DNA from: Gammaproteobacteria bacterium
Lineage (GTDB): Bacteria; Pseudomonadota; Gammaproteobacteria; Steroidobacterales; Woeseiaceae
Length of the DNA: 60,762 nt
Reading direction: 5' to 3'
Assembly: GCA_003331585.1 (NCBI GenBank)
Contig: QOPG01000008.1
Span: 1-60,762, forward strand
The position numbers were made by a program, and so were the translations under genes. Positions 8,983 through 17,442 of this stretch are shown here, in pieces; the stretch's first letter is position 1, and each line of letters begins with the position of its first letter. Below the pieces are notes generated by a model. The model had not been told where the DNA came from. It saw only the letters and a program-made list of their open reading frames with translations, and searched no databases.

Positions 8983-9663
8983 TTATTTCGAGTAGTTTTT
9001 TGCTTCAACCATATAAACTACGTATTCAGAAATATTTTTAGCATGATCTCCTATTCTTTCAAGTGCTCTAGCAGTCCAAGTCACTCTCATCAGTCTTTTT
9101 ACTTCCTCGGGATTTTCTTTCATGTTTGACACTCCCTCTTTAAGAATGTGTTCGTATTCTTGATCAACTTTTTCATCCTCCATGATCACTTCTTTGGCTG
9201 CTTCTGTATCTAATCTTGCGAATGCATCCATCGCTTTCTTTAGCATTCCAAGAACATGTAGACCCAAATTACTGAGTTCTGCATAAGAATCATTAGGTCG
9301 ATCCATGGCCGCAAGTTTTGACGCCAAAAATCCAATTTTGTCTGATTCATCTCCTATTCTTTCAAGATCTGTAATGGACTTAATTATTGCTATAATCAAT
9401 CGAAGGTCAATCGCAGCTGGAGCTCTCGTTGCTAATATCCTAAGACATTCCTCATAAATATCATTCTCCATAGCGTTAACCGCTTCATCTCCTGCAACTA
9501 CTTCTAGTCCCAGTTCACTGTCTCCGTTTGTTATAGCTTTGATTGCTTTATTCAGCTGGTCTTCAACAAGTCCACCCATCTTAAGAACATTGTTTCTAAG
9601 ATCTTCAAGATCTTGGTTAAACCTATTTGAGATGTGATCACTAAATTCAGAGGTTTTAGTCAT
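8983..9663 (-). CDS. phoU: Phosphate signalling protein PhoU
   Basis: PhoU links PstSCAB to the sensor PhoR and dampens the Pho response when phosphate is plentiful. The 226-residue protein holds two tandem PhoU helical repeats, each with the acidic metal-cluster type motif (ERIGDESDKIG near 112 and ERIGDHAKNISEY near 212). Here phoU lies upstream of pstS, between the porin and pstS, rather than after pstB as in many proteobacteria. I see no Pho box directly before it, so it may be read from the porin promoter or from a separate weak one. Confidence 0.96.
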   Translation of the reverse strand: MTKTSEFSDHISNRFNQDLEDLRNNVLKMGGLVEDQLNKAIKAITNGDSELGLEVVAGDEAVNAMENDIYEECLRILATRAPAAIDLRLIIAIIKSITDLERIGDESDKIGFLASKLAAMDRPNDSYAELSNLGLHVLGMLKKAMDAFARLDTEAAKEVIMEDEKVDQEYEHILKEGVSNMKENPEEVKRLMRVTWTARALERIGDHAKNISEYVVYMVEAKNYSK

Positions 9664-9757
9664 TATTTTTTACCTAAATTAATTAACTTTATTAAATATA
9701 CTATATATTTCATTAATATTAATTATTGATTAATATTCTCTTAATTTTTTATCCAAA

Positions 9758-10840
9758 TTAAAATTTCATCTCAAGATCAAGTTGCATTCGGTTGTAATCT
9801 ATTGCTGAACCCGATGCTAAACCATACTTTGAAATTATAAATGTTCCACCCACCCGAACACTTTCCATCAATCCATATCTAGCTCTTATGAAATGACCTT
9901 TTGAGTCGGTAGCTCCGCCCGCAAAATCAGAATCAGAAAATGCTCCAATCACTGCATCTTTTTCAGTATCATGATATGTGTAGCTGAATTCTCTTCCATG
10001 TTTTTTACTTGATGTGCCCAGTTTTATTCCTGCTGAATACGCTGTGTTTTGATCACTTGCTTCATTATTTTTAAGCCAATCCAAATGCGCAGTTAAGGGC
10101 ATTCCATATAGTTCATGTTTATATTCAGCAAATAATTCGAATATTGTATAGTCATTCAGATAGTTACCTAAATCATCTAAGGTATTGCCTTTTGATTTAT
10201 AGAATGGTTGATTTCCTTTTGCATGATTGTATTTAAATACACTGTATCCCAATTTGACCTTTGCACTGTTTTCCAAAGTAAAATTTCCACCACTCTGAAA
10301 AGAAAATAACGAGGTGGAATTATCAGAACTTCTCTCAATGACAGTGACTCCAGTATTCATGAAGAGTCTTTCATTGCTAATAAACATTACTATTCCTTCA
10401 GGATTTAAATCGCCATCCCATAGTAATGAACCACCACCAGGTCTAATCCATGGTAACTTCATTTTTCCAGCATAAATGTTCGCGTTCTTATTTATCTTCC
10501 AATCGATGTAGCTTCTTCCTATTCCAAAATCTTTTCCCGAGAAATTATCTCCGATTGTCTGATTTGAAGATACTGGATCTTGAACACCACTCTCTAAACG
10601 CATAACAAAATTAATAGATTCGTTTACTTTTGATTTCATACCAAGTCTTAACCTGAATCTCTCTCGGTCGGTATCTTGGCCAGGTTTTTTGTAAATACCT
10701 TCATATCTCAACCTCACATCACCATTAATCTCAGTATTTTCATACCATGCTTTTTCGTCAGCTGATATCGGAGATGAGATTGAAAACATAAGAATAAAAT
10801 ATGTATAAAAGAAAGGGCGCTTCTTAATAATATAAAACAT
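9758..10840 (-). CDS. Outer-membrane porin of the putative-porin type, Pho-controlled
   Basis: A leader (about 1-27, ending ISADE) is followed by a 330-residue beta-barrel with alternating strands and a C-terminal aromatic (MKF), typical of outer-membrane porins. The opening ENTEINGDVRLRYEG, with RERFRLRLG soon after, resembles the family annotated as putative porin (Porin_5), not the classical phosphoporin PhoE. A triple Pho-box-like repeat lies 57-85 bases upstream, which makes this the phosphate-starvation porin of the region. Passage of phosphate or phosphate esters is inferred from regulation and neighbours, not from sequence. Confidence 0.85.
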   Translation of the reverse strand: MFYIIKKRPFFYTYFILMFSISSPISADEKAWYENTEINGDVRLRYEGIYKKPGQDTDRERFRLRLGMKSKVNESINFVMRLESGVQDPVSSNQTIGDNFSGKDFGIGRSYIDWKINKNANIYAGKMKLPWIRPGGGSLLWDGDLNPEGIVMFISNERLFMNTGVTVIERSSDNSTSLFSFQSGGNFTLENSAKVKLGYSVFKYNHAKGNQPFYKSKGNTLDDLGNYLNDYTIFELFAEYKHELYGMPLTAHLDWLKNNEASDQNTAYSAGIKLGTSSKKHGREFSYTYHDTEKDAVIGAFSDSDFAGGATDSKGHFIRARYGLMESVRVGGTFIISKYGLASGSAIDYNRMQLDLEMKF

Positions 10841-10896
10841 GAATTCTCCATGGAATGTTATATTTTTATTGAAACGAATACTAAAGAAGTCATTGT

Positions 10897-10925
10897 GTTA
10901 CATTTTTGTTACAGTTTTATTACAT
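10897..10925 (-). promoter_or_regulatory. Triple Pho box of the porin gene, overlapping the phoR stop
   Basis: On the minus strand three 7-base units, ATGTAAT, CTGTAAC and ATGTAAC, are separated by AAAA each time, a perfect 11-base period over 29 bases. A TAGTAT -10-like hexamer follows 13 bases after the last unit. The first unit overlaps the TAA stop of phoR (10922-10920). This is the strongest Pho box in the window. Confidence 0.8.
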
Positions 10926-12224
10926 AGACAGGTTATCGCCTTTTTTATTATTGAAAATTCTTGAATTAGGGAAAGAACATATAAATTTACTGCCGACACC
11001 TATTGTGCTTTGAATGTCAAGCTCACCATCATGTCGCATTAATATATGCTTAACTATTGCAAGCCCGAGGCCAAATCCACCCTCTTTGCGACTTCTTCCT
11101 CGATGAACCCTAAAAAATCTCTCAGTTAATCTGGGTATATCAGATTGCATAATTCCTTCACCTGTATCCTCAACAGAAAGATGGCAACCAGATTTTTGGC
11201 TCTTCCAAAATAATCTAACTTCTCCGTCATCCGATGTATGCCTAATAGCATTACTCAGTAAATTGGTTAATAGTGACTCAAGCTCAAAAGGCTCTCCCAT
11301 AAGATAAGTTTCCTTATCACAATTGATGGTAATTTTTGGTGTTTTTATGGACTCGGTAAATGCTTTTTTTGTTGCTATCATTAATTCATGTATATCGATT
11401 ATTTGGTGTTCATTTTTTGGTTTTCCTTCTAACTGGGATAGCTCCATCAAAGTCGAGACTATCTCGGACATTCTTTGTGATTGTCGCTTCATTTCTTTTA
11501 TTGGTTTTTTCCACTCATTATCTAGTGACTCATCATTACTTAGTGTATCTAGATACCCACTGACAACCGTGAGAGGAGTTCTTAGTTCATGGGAAGCATT
11601 GGCGACAAAATCACGTCGTATTTTATTGAGTCGATAGGATTCACTAACGTCTCTTATCATCAACAAATATTGCTTGACGCCATATGGCACCAATCTGCAT
11701 CGAAGATTATTTTTATTCGTAGATGATTGAATATCAACATATCTATTAAAATCACGTTTATTAATGTACTCAATGAAAAGAGGATCTCTTATGAGATTAA
11801 TTATTCTTTGATTCACATCTTTTTCGAGATCAATTCCTAACATAGAAATTGATGCTTCATTGCATAATAAAATGTTTAAATCATAATCCAAAAGAATAGC
11901 TGAATCAGGCATTGCCTTTATGGATTTAGTGTGCTCTTCTTTTAAGTTTCTGATTTCACTTGTGATTGCGACTTCTGATTTAACTATTCCCTGAATTTTT
12001 GATTGAAGTATCTCCCAATATCCAGAGAGAAATAACTTTGTTTCAGTATTTTCTCTATCCAACAAAAGATCAAACAATAATATAGCTCTAACCTGAACAA
12101 TCAAAACTATCAGCACAGAAACACAAAATCCAATGAGAGCTTGGTTATAAATAAGCCCAACCAGAGTGCCAATAATAACAGTGATGATTATCTTAAAAAC
12201 AAAATTTCGTTTATCCTGAATCAC
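10920..12224 (-). CDS. phoR: Phosphate-sensing histidine kinase PhoR
   Basis: PhoR phosphorylates PhoB when phosphate is scarce. The 434-residue protein has two membrane helices (about 9-25 and 29-50) with almost no periplasmic loop, as in PhoR. A PAS-like region follows (about 100-195), then the HisKA dimerisation helix with the phosphoacceptor His212 in ASHELRTPLT. The HATPase domain has an N-box (LLSNAIRHT), a G1 box (EDTGEGI) and a G2 box (GGFGLGLAIVKH). It starts nine bases after the phoB stop, so phoBR is an operon. Confidence 0.95.
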   Translation of the reverse strand: MIQDKRNFVFKIIITVIIGTLVGLIYNQALIGFCVSVLIVLIVQVRAILLFDLLLDRENTETKLFLSGYWEILQSKIQGIVKSEVAITSEIRNLKEEHTKSIKAMPDSAILLDYDLNILLCNEASISMLGIDLEKDVNQRIINLIRDPLFIEYINKRDFNRYVDIQSSTNKNNLRCRLVPYGVKQYLLMIRDVSESYRLNKIRRDFVANASHELRTPLTVVSGYLDTLSNDESLDNEWKKPIKEMKRQSQRMSEIVSTLMELSQLEGKPKNEHQIIDIHELMIATKKAFTESIKTPKITINCDKETYLMGEPFELESLLTNLLSNAIRHTSDDGEVRLFWKSQKSGCHLSVEDTGEGIMQSDIPRLTERFFRVHRGRSRKEGGFGLGLAIVKHILMRHDGELDIQSTIGVGSKFICSFPNSRIFNNKKGDNLSM

Positions 12225-12233
12225 CTAAGATTA

Positions 12234-12932
12234 TTACTCCTTGTTTGATAGAGAATAACGATAGCCTGCTCCTCTTACTGTTTGAATGTATTTATCTGCT
12301 CCTGATACAGCCAATATAGCACGCAGTCTTCTTATATGAACATCTACTGTTCTTTCTTCAACATAAACATTACCTCCCCATGCTTTATCCAGTAACTGTG
12401 ATCTTGAAAAAACTCTATCAACATGAGTAATGAGAAATTTAAGGAGGCGATATTCGGTAGGTCCTAATTTAATTTGCTCACCATTTAATTTTACACGATG
12501 TGCGGCTGAATCTATTTCAATTTCGCCTGATTTGATAATCTCATCAATTGCTGATGGTTGAGATCTTCTCAGAACAGTTCCGATTCTTGCTATTAACTCT
12601 TTTGGTGAAAATGGTTTTGTAATGTAGTCATCTGCCCCTCCCTTTAAACCAGCAATCATATCTCTTTCTTCGTTTTTTGCTGTCAACATTATAATTGCTA
12701 GATCTTCATTATCTTTATTTCTTCTTAGATTACGAGTTAATTCTAATCCGCTCATATCTGGAAGCATCCAATCAATGATAGCTAAATCAGGTTGTTCATC
12801 TGAAATCATAATCATTGCTTCTTGACAATTTGCCGCTTCAACTACATTAAAGTTGGCTCTTTGGAGATGGAAACTTACCATCTCTCTAATTGCTCTTTCA
12901 TCTTCGACTACTAGTATTTTGAGTGAATCCAT
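12234..12932 (-). CDS. phoB: Phosphate response regulator PhoB
   Basis: PhoB is the transcription factor of the phosphate regulon. The receiver domain carries the acidic pair (E10, D11), the phosphorylated Asp54 in AIIDWMLPDMSG, Thr in MLTAKN and Lys in TKPFSPKEL. The C-terminal winged helix has the OmpR-type ending (VEERTVDVHIRRLR, TVRGAGYRYS). At 232 residues it has the normal length. Two Pho-box-like sites lie upstream, which fits positive autoregulation. Confidence 0.96.
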   Translation of the reverse strand: MDSLKILVVEDERAIREMVSFHLQRANFNVVEAANCQEAMIMISDEQPDLAIIDWMLPDMSGLELTRNLRRNKDNEDLAIIMLTAKNEERDMIAGLKGGADDYITKPFSPKELIARIGTVLRRSQPSAIDEIIKSGEIEIDSAAHRVKLNGEQIKLGPTEYRLLKFLITHVDRVFSRSQLLDKAWGGNVYVEERTVDVHIRRLRAILAVSGADKYIQTVRGAGYRYSLSNKE

Positions 12933-12958
12933 AAGGCACTATTTTTTTATTGGATAGA

Positions 12959-12976
12959 TTGTAATATATTTGTAAC
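12959..12976 (+). promoter_or_regulatory. Candidate Pho box, plus-strand orientation, in the phoB upstream region
   Basis: TTGTAAT and TTGTAAC are separated by ATAT (7-4-7). It lies 27-44 bases upstream of the phoB start but points away from phoB, facing the second site at 13046-13063. Further half-sites (TTGTAAT at 12983, TTGTCAT at 12998) lie between them. Confidence 0.6.
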
Positions 12977-13045
12977 TATTCATTGTAATATTCAGTTTTG
13001 TCATTAAAAATAATCTTTCTTTAACAAGGATTCTTATCGATTAAT

Positions 13046-13063
13046 GTTACAAAATAATTACAA
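13046..13063 (-). promoter_or_regulatory. Candidate Pho box of phoBR
   Basis: Minus strand TTGTAAT and TTGTAAC separated by TATT, with both units matching the local consensus. It points toward phoB, 114-131 bases upstream of the start. A TAAGAA -10-like sequence follows about ten bases downstream. It suits an autoregulated phoBR promoter. Confidence 0.7.
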
Positions 13064-13162
13064 ATTACATTTTTTGTAACATTAATTTAGCTAACTTTTT
13101 ATTTATAAAATTTTATAATAATGTGATGATCATATAACAATCATGATCAAAAGGAGCAATTT

Positions 13163-13615
13163 ATGGCTTACTGGTTAATGAAATCAGAACCCGATGTCTA
13201 TGGTATTGATGATCTAAAGAGAGACAAAGTAGAGCCCTGGGATGGTATTCGAAATTACCAGGTTAGAAATATGTTTCGCGATCAAATGAAAGTTGGTGAC
13301 TTGGCTTTCTTTTATCACTCAAATTGCAAACCCCCCGCTGTGGTTGGAATCATGACAATTGCTAGCGAGGCTTATCCTGATCACACACAATTTGATCCGA
13401 AATCAAGATATTATGATGCTAAGAGCGATAAAGAAAGTCCACGATGGCTTTTAGTTGACGTAAAATACAAAAGAAAGTTAAAAAGAGAAATCACGCTTCA
13501 AGAATTAAAAGAAAACAAAAAATTAGAAGATTTTAGGTTAAATCAAAAAGGAAATCGCTTGTCCGTTATTCCAGTCAAAAAGTCTGAGTGGGATCTAATA
13601 CTCAGTTTAGAGTAA
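13163..13615 (+). CDS. EVE-domain protein (thymocyte nuclear protein 1 family)
   Basis: The whole 150-residue protein is one EVE (PUA-like) domain. Hallmarks are the start MAYWLMKSEPDVYGIDDL, then EPWDGIRNYQVRNM, the aromatic GDLAFFYHSN and a closing WDLILSLE. EVE domains are known or proposed to read modified bases in DNA or RNA. A strong AAGGAG site lies six bases before the ATG. It is divergent from phoB and shares its upstream region, but nothing shows that PhoB controls it. Cellular role unknown. Confidence 0.93.
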   Translation: MAYWLMKSEPDVYGIDDLKRDKVEPWDGIRNYQVRNMFRDQMKVGDLAFFYHSNCKPPAVVGIMTIASEAYPDHTQFDPKSRYYDAKSDKESPRWLLVDVKYKRKLKREITLQELKENKKLEDFRLNQKGNRLSVIPVKKSEWDLILSLE

Positions 13616-13643
13616 AAATTAAAATAATAATTTAGGAAGAATT

Positions 13644-15305
13644 ATGAAAAAGATTTATATGTTTTTATATGCTTTAGTTGTTATTGCTGTTGTAAGTTGC
13701 GATAAGGAAGAGAACATTCAGGATATTGTGACTAAAGCGGGTGCTCCTCTTTTTGATGGAATGGGTGATCATACTCATCCAATTACGACCAATAATAAAT
13801 ACGTTCAAAGGTACTTCGATCAAGGGTTAACGATTGATTTTGCATTTAACCATGCTGAATCAGCAAGATCATTTCGAGCTGGACAAACATTAGATCCTAA
13901 TTGTGCAATGTGTTTCTGGGGGGAAGCATTGGCATTGGGTCCAAATATTAATGTAACGAGTAATGGCTCTGTAATTATGGCTGATCAGGAAAGATTGGCA
14001 GCATACGAGGCAATTCAAAAGGCAGTATCATTAAAAAACAAAGTATCTGAAAAAGAACGGGATTTTATTGATGCTTTGGCAACTCGCTACAATGGCGACA
14101 CAGCGTCTCCCAGAGGGCCACTGGATTTGGCTTATGCCGAGGCAATGAGAGAGCTCTCTAATAAATATCCAGAAGATGATGACGCCGCATCATTATTTGC
14201 TGAATCACTAATGAACACCATGCCTTGGGATTATTGGATAGACGCGGATAGCCCCAAACCACTCACCGTTGAGGCAATTGAAATACTAGAAAAAGTTATG
14301 GCAAGAAATCCCCGTCATCCGATGGCTTTGCATTTGTATATTCATGCAGTTGAATCTTCCTCTCAACCTGAGAGAGCAGAAGCGGCTGCTGACATACTTC
14401 TTGATTTAGTGCCTGGTGCAGGGCATCTGGTTCACATGCCTTCACATATTTATTGGCGTGTAGGAAGATATGCGGACGCATCCGAATCAAATATAATGGC
14501 TGCGGCAGTTGATGAGGCCTATATCGCTGCTTGTAATGCTCAAGGCTTTTATCCTGCCGCTTATTATCCGCACAACATTCATTTCTTATGGGCGTCATCC
14601 AGCATGGAAGGTCGAAGCGAAATAGCCATAGAGGCAGGTGAAAAGGTTGCAAAAAATGTTAGATTGGAAATGATTGATCAATTTCCAGGTGTCGAGTTTT
14701 TCAAAACCGTACCCATGCTCTCCTTAGTGCAATTTGGATTATGGGATAGAGTCCTTGAACTTGATCCTCCTGCCGAAAGATTGGAATACGCGAACGCGAT
14801 ATGGCATTACGCGAGATCGGTTGCCTACTCTAATAAAGGAAATATTGAATCAGCTCAAAAAGAACGGCAGATGATAGAATCATTAAAGGATAACAATGAT
14901 GTCTTGCATCTAGACTCAATTTATTATCCTGCAAGTATGTTATTGGAAATTGCAGATTCTTTAGCGCTTGGTGAAATCGCGATTTCAAATAACGACTACC
15001 AGTCAGCTATACAATATTTTGCCAATGCTGTGTCTGTACAAGATACACTGCCATACACAGAGCCGCCGTTCTGGTATTACCCCACAAGATTATCTCTTGG
15101 AAAAGCCTATTTGTTATCAGATCAAGCTGATGAGGCTGAGGCTGTATTTAAAGAGAATCTAAAAAGATATCCAAGAAATGGATGGGCGTTATACGGTCTT
15201 ATCCAAGCACTTGAAACACAAAATAAAGATAGCTCTATGGTTCAGAAACAATTCGATATTATTTGGCAAAATGCAGACGTTGAATTAACTTCATCAAGAT
15301 TTTAA
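13644..15305 (+). CDS. TPR lipoprotein with conserved His and Cys motifs, copy 1
   Basis: A lipoprotein leader (lipobox VVSC, Cys19) exports this 553-residue protein. It is built of helical TPR-like repeats and is homologous to the gene at 37834. The two share NCAMC followed by an aromatic and WGEA (Cys87, Cys90), then HLYIH (His230, His234), HxxHMPxHxY (His261, 264, 268), HNxH (His310, 313) and the C-terminal residues SSRF. This pattern looks like a metal or haem site in a TPR scaffold, which is inference. It starts 28 bases after the EVE gene. Database relatives are usually called only TPR proteins, so function is unknown. Confidence 0.85.
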   Translation: MKKIYMFLYALVVIAVVSCDKEENIQDIVTKAGAPLFDGMGDHTHPITTNNKYVQRYFDQGLTIDFAFNHAESARSFRAGQTLDPNCAMCFWGEALALGPNINVTSNGSVIMADQERLAAYEAIQKAVSLKNKVSEKERDFIDALATRYNGDTASPRGPLDLAYAEAMRELSNKYPEDDDAASLFAESLMNTMPWDYWIDADSPKPLTVEAIEILEKVMARNPRHPMALHLYIHAVESSSQPERAEAAADILLDLVPGAGHLVHMPSHIYWRVGRYADASESNIMAAAVDEAYIAACNAQGFYPAAYYPHNIHFLWASSSMEGRSEIAIEAGEKVAKNVRLEMIDQFPGVEFFKTVPMLSLVQFGLWDRVLELDPPAERLEYANAIWHYARSVAYSNKGNIESAQKERQMIESLKDNNDVLHLDSIYYPASMLLEIADSLALGEIAISNNDYQSAIQYFANAVSVQDTLPYTEPPFWYYPTRLSLGKAYLLSDQADEAEAVFKENLKRYPRNGWALYGLIQALETQNKDSSMVQKQFDIIWQNADVELTSSRF

Positions 15306-15371
15306 TGGACGAATACTATCGATTGATAATGATCGATTCTGCTCAAGTCTCATATAAAACCGAATCGAAAT

Positions 15372-16193
15372 TCAGTCTTTAGAGATATCTTTTTCATCTA
15401 GCTTATGACCCCAATCACGCTTTGCATATAAGTAGCCCCTATTGTTATCTGTAATACCGATTACATGCTTTAATTGGGATATATCATTCAATCCAAATTT
15501 ATTTAAATCATTAATTTTTTTGGGGTTATTTGTAAGCAGACGAAATGATTTGTTTCCATAAAAATATTTAATTAATGTCGCAGCTTCAGAAAAGTCTCTT
15601 GAATCCTCATCAAGACCGAGTGATCGGTTGGCCTGATAAGTATTTTCTCCTTCATCCTGAAGTAGATAAGTGGCTGCCTTCGCCCACAACCCAATTCCTC
15701 TTCCTTCATGCCCAGCCATATAAATAACCATACCGCCCTCTTGGTCAGAAAAAATCTCTTTAATAGATTTATCCAGTTGCGGTCCACAGTCACATCTTCC
15801 TGACCCAAGAACATCTCCCGTTAAGCAACTTGAATGAACCCTTATTAAAGGATTGGTCCATGAAGATTTATCCCCCATGACTAACACACTATTTACAGCC
15901 ATCGATGATGCTAATGAAGCGAATGAATTTTGCTGCTGACCTTGTCTTAACTCATCTGCAAGTTTCTGTACTTCTTTGAGTTCGGTGTGACGCACACATG
16001 CATACCAATCAACTTTGTATTCTTCGTCTCCCAAAATTAACGGAAGGGGTATTGGTCCTAAAATACTAATCGAATTTAGTTCTAATTGTTCCTGAGATTC
16101 AAAATTAATCAAATGACCTTCAGGATTAATTGTGATGAGCTTACCCTGGTTGAGTAGACGTTGACGAACTTTTGGATCAATGTAGGTAAACAT
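15372..16193 (-). CDS. GTP cyclohydrolase II-like protein
   Basis: GTP cyclohydrolase II opens the imidazole ring of GTP in riboflavin synthesis. The catalytic core is complete: RVHSSCLTGD, the zinc cysteines C123, C134 and C136, EGRGIGL, LLQDEGENTYQAN and RLLTNNPKK. The protein has 273 residues with an N-terminal stretch of about 115 residues beyond the usual 200-residue enzyme. The segment MAGHEGRGIGLWAKAATY differs from the usual riboflavin enzyme, which has LRQEGRG or similar. It recalls the GCHII-like URC1 proteins of uracil catabolism, so the substrate is not settled. No other riboflavin gene is nearby. Confidence 0.85.
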   Translation of the reverse strand: MFTYIDPKVRQRLLNQGKLITINPEGHLINFESQEQLELNSISILGPIPLPLILGDEEYKVDWYACVRHTELKEVQKLADELRQGQQQNSFASLASSMAVNSVLVMGDKSSWTNPLIRVHSSCLTGDVLGSGRCDCGPQLDKSIKEIFSDQEGGMVIYMAGHEGRGIGLWAKAATYLLQDEGENTYQANRSLGLDEDSRDFSEAATLIKYFYGNKSFRLLTNNPKKINDLNKFGLNDISQLKHVIGITDNNRGYLYAKRDWGHKLDEKDISKD

Positions 16194-16275
16194 AAGGAAA
16201 CACTACCATTTAATTATATGTGTGATAACTTAAGTGTAAGCTAAAATTTAAAAAATATTATCCCACGCAATCAAA

Positions 16276-17442
16276 ATGAAAGATATATCTTCACAACCAA
16301 AATTAAGTCCTCAACGAAGAAAATTACTCAAAACCCTGGGGTTTTCTGCAGGGCTTCTATCCATTAATGGTTGCTCAGGAATTACAAAATCACTTGGGAG
16401 CAAGAATTACAATCGTCCCCACTCACGAGGTCCTTTTATTGCACCTCGTATCTCTAAAGACAAGATTGTTCGTGTCATAGTAGGTTTAAGGCCATATCGA
16501 CCATCTGGGTTTGTTGTTAAGTTAGAGGAATATGATAATAAAAATATTATTCATAACTACGGTCATGGTGGAGGTGGAATTTCTTTGTCATGGGGATCAT
16601 CTGCTTTAGCTGTCCAAGAGGCAGTATCATTGCCAGTTAATAACGCCGCAGTAATAGGCAGTGGAATTATGGGTCTTACCACAGCAAGACTTCTTCAAGA
16701 CAAAGGCTGGAATGTGACAATCTATACGCGGGATTTATCTCGTCATTCGGTTTCAAATGTTGGCGCGGGTCAGTGGGCACCCACTGGCGTTTTTGAGGAA
16801 GGAAAAGCAACAAAAGCCTTCGAAGAACAATACAAATATGCTGCACGAATATCACATCACGCTTATCAAAATCTCAGTGGCGCAAATTATGGGATTCGAT
16901 TTGTAGAGAATTATTATTTAAGAAATGAAATATCACCACCATCCTATTATTTAAGAGAATTACCAGAATTATTCTCATCAATAAAAGACTTAGAACCGCA
17001 TCAACACCCGTTTCCTGTTCCATACGTGAAACAAACCGTAACAATGATGGTCGAGCCAGCCACCTTTCTTAGAAAAATTAGAGATGACTTTCTTGTTACA
17101 GGGGGAAAATTTCAAATTAAAAACTTTACACAACTCGATGAAATACTGTCATTAAAGGAAAGTACAATATTTAACTGTACTGGTTTAGGTTCAAAAGCCT
17201 TATTTGAGGATGATGATTTGAGGCCGGCTAAAGGTCAATTGGTCTTACTTCCACCTGATCCGTCTATTGATTATTTAACTGTGGGTGGTGGAAGTAATGT
17301 CACTTATATGTTTCCAAGATCGGGTGAAATTTTATTAGGTGGATCACACCAAATAGACGACTGGTCAAGAAATCCTGAAAAAGAAGTGACTGAGAGAATT
17401 ATTGAGGACAATAAAAAAATATTTGATAACTTAAGAATTTAG
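16276..17442 (+). CDS. D-amino-acid-oxidase-like Tat lipoprotein with permuted domain order
   Basis: The leader combines twin arginines (R14, R15 in SPQRRKLLK) with a lipobox (INGC, Cys33), so it is probably exported folded by Tat and lipidated. Residues 66-113 carry VGLRPYRPSGFVV and HNYGHGGGGISLSWG, which in D-amino-acid oxidase form the C-terminal end. The FAD Rossmann motif VIGSGIMGL, normally N-terminal, follows at 126-134, with VGAGQWAP at 162-169. The chain then ends (KKIFDNLRI) where canonical oxidases continue into the GxRPxRP block. The 388 residues therefore look like a circular permutation of a complete enzyme. No clear ribosome site precedes the ATG. Its 3' end overlaps the next convergent gene by 4 bases. 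Confidence 0.87.
   Translation: MKDISSQPKLSPQRRKLLKTLGFSAGLLSINGCSGITKSLGSKNYNRPHSRGPFIAPRISKDKIVRVIVGLRPYRPSGFVVKLEEYDNKNIIHNYGHGGGGISLSWGSSALAVQEAVSLPVNNAAVIGSGIMGLTTARLLQDKGWNVTIYTRDLSRHSVSNVGAGQWAPTGVFEEGKATKAFEEQYKYAARISHHAYQNLSGANYGIRFVENYYLRNEISPPSYYLRELPELFSSIKDLEPHQHPFPVPYVKQTVTMMVEPATFLRKIRDDFLVTGGKFQIKNFTQLDEILSLKESTIFNCTGLGSKALFEDDDLRPAKGQLVLLPPDPSIDYLTVGGGSNVTYMFPRSGEILLGGSHQIDDWSRNPEKEVTERIIEDNKKIFDNLRI

Noticed and set aside
15306-15371. ATCGAT inverted repeat between the TPR gene and the cyclohydrolase gene as a terminator
   Set aside because: The arms are six bases, AT-rich and not followed by a U-run on either strand.
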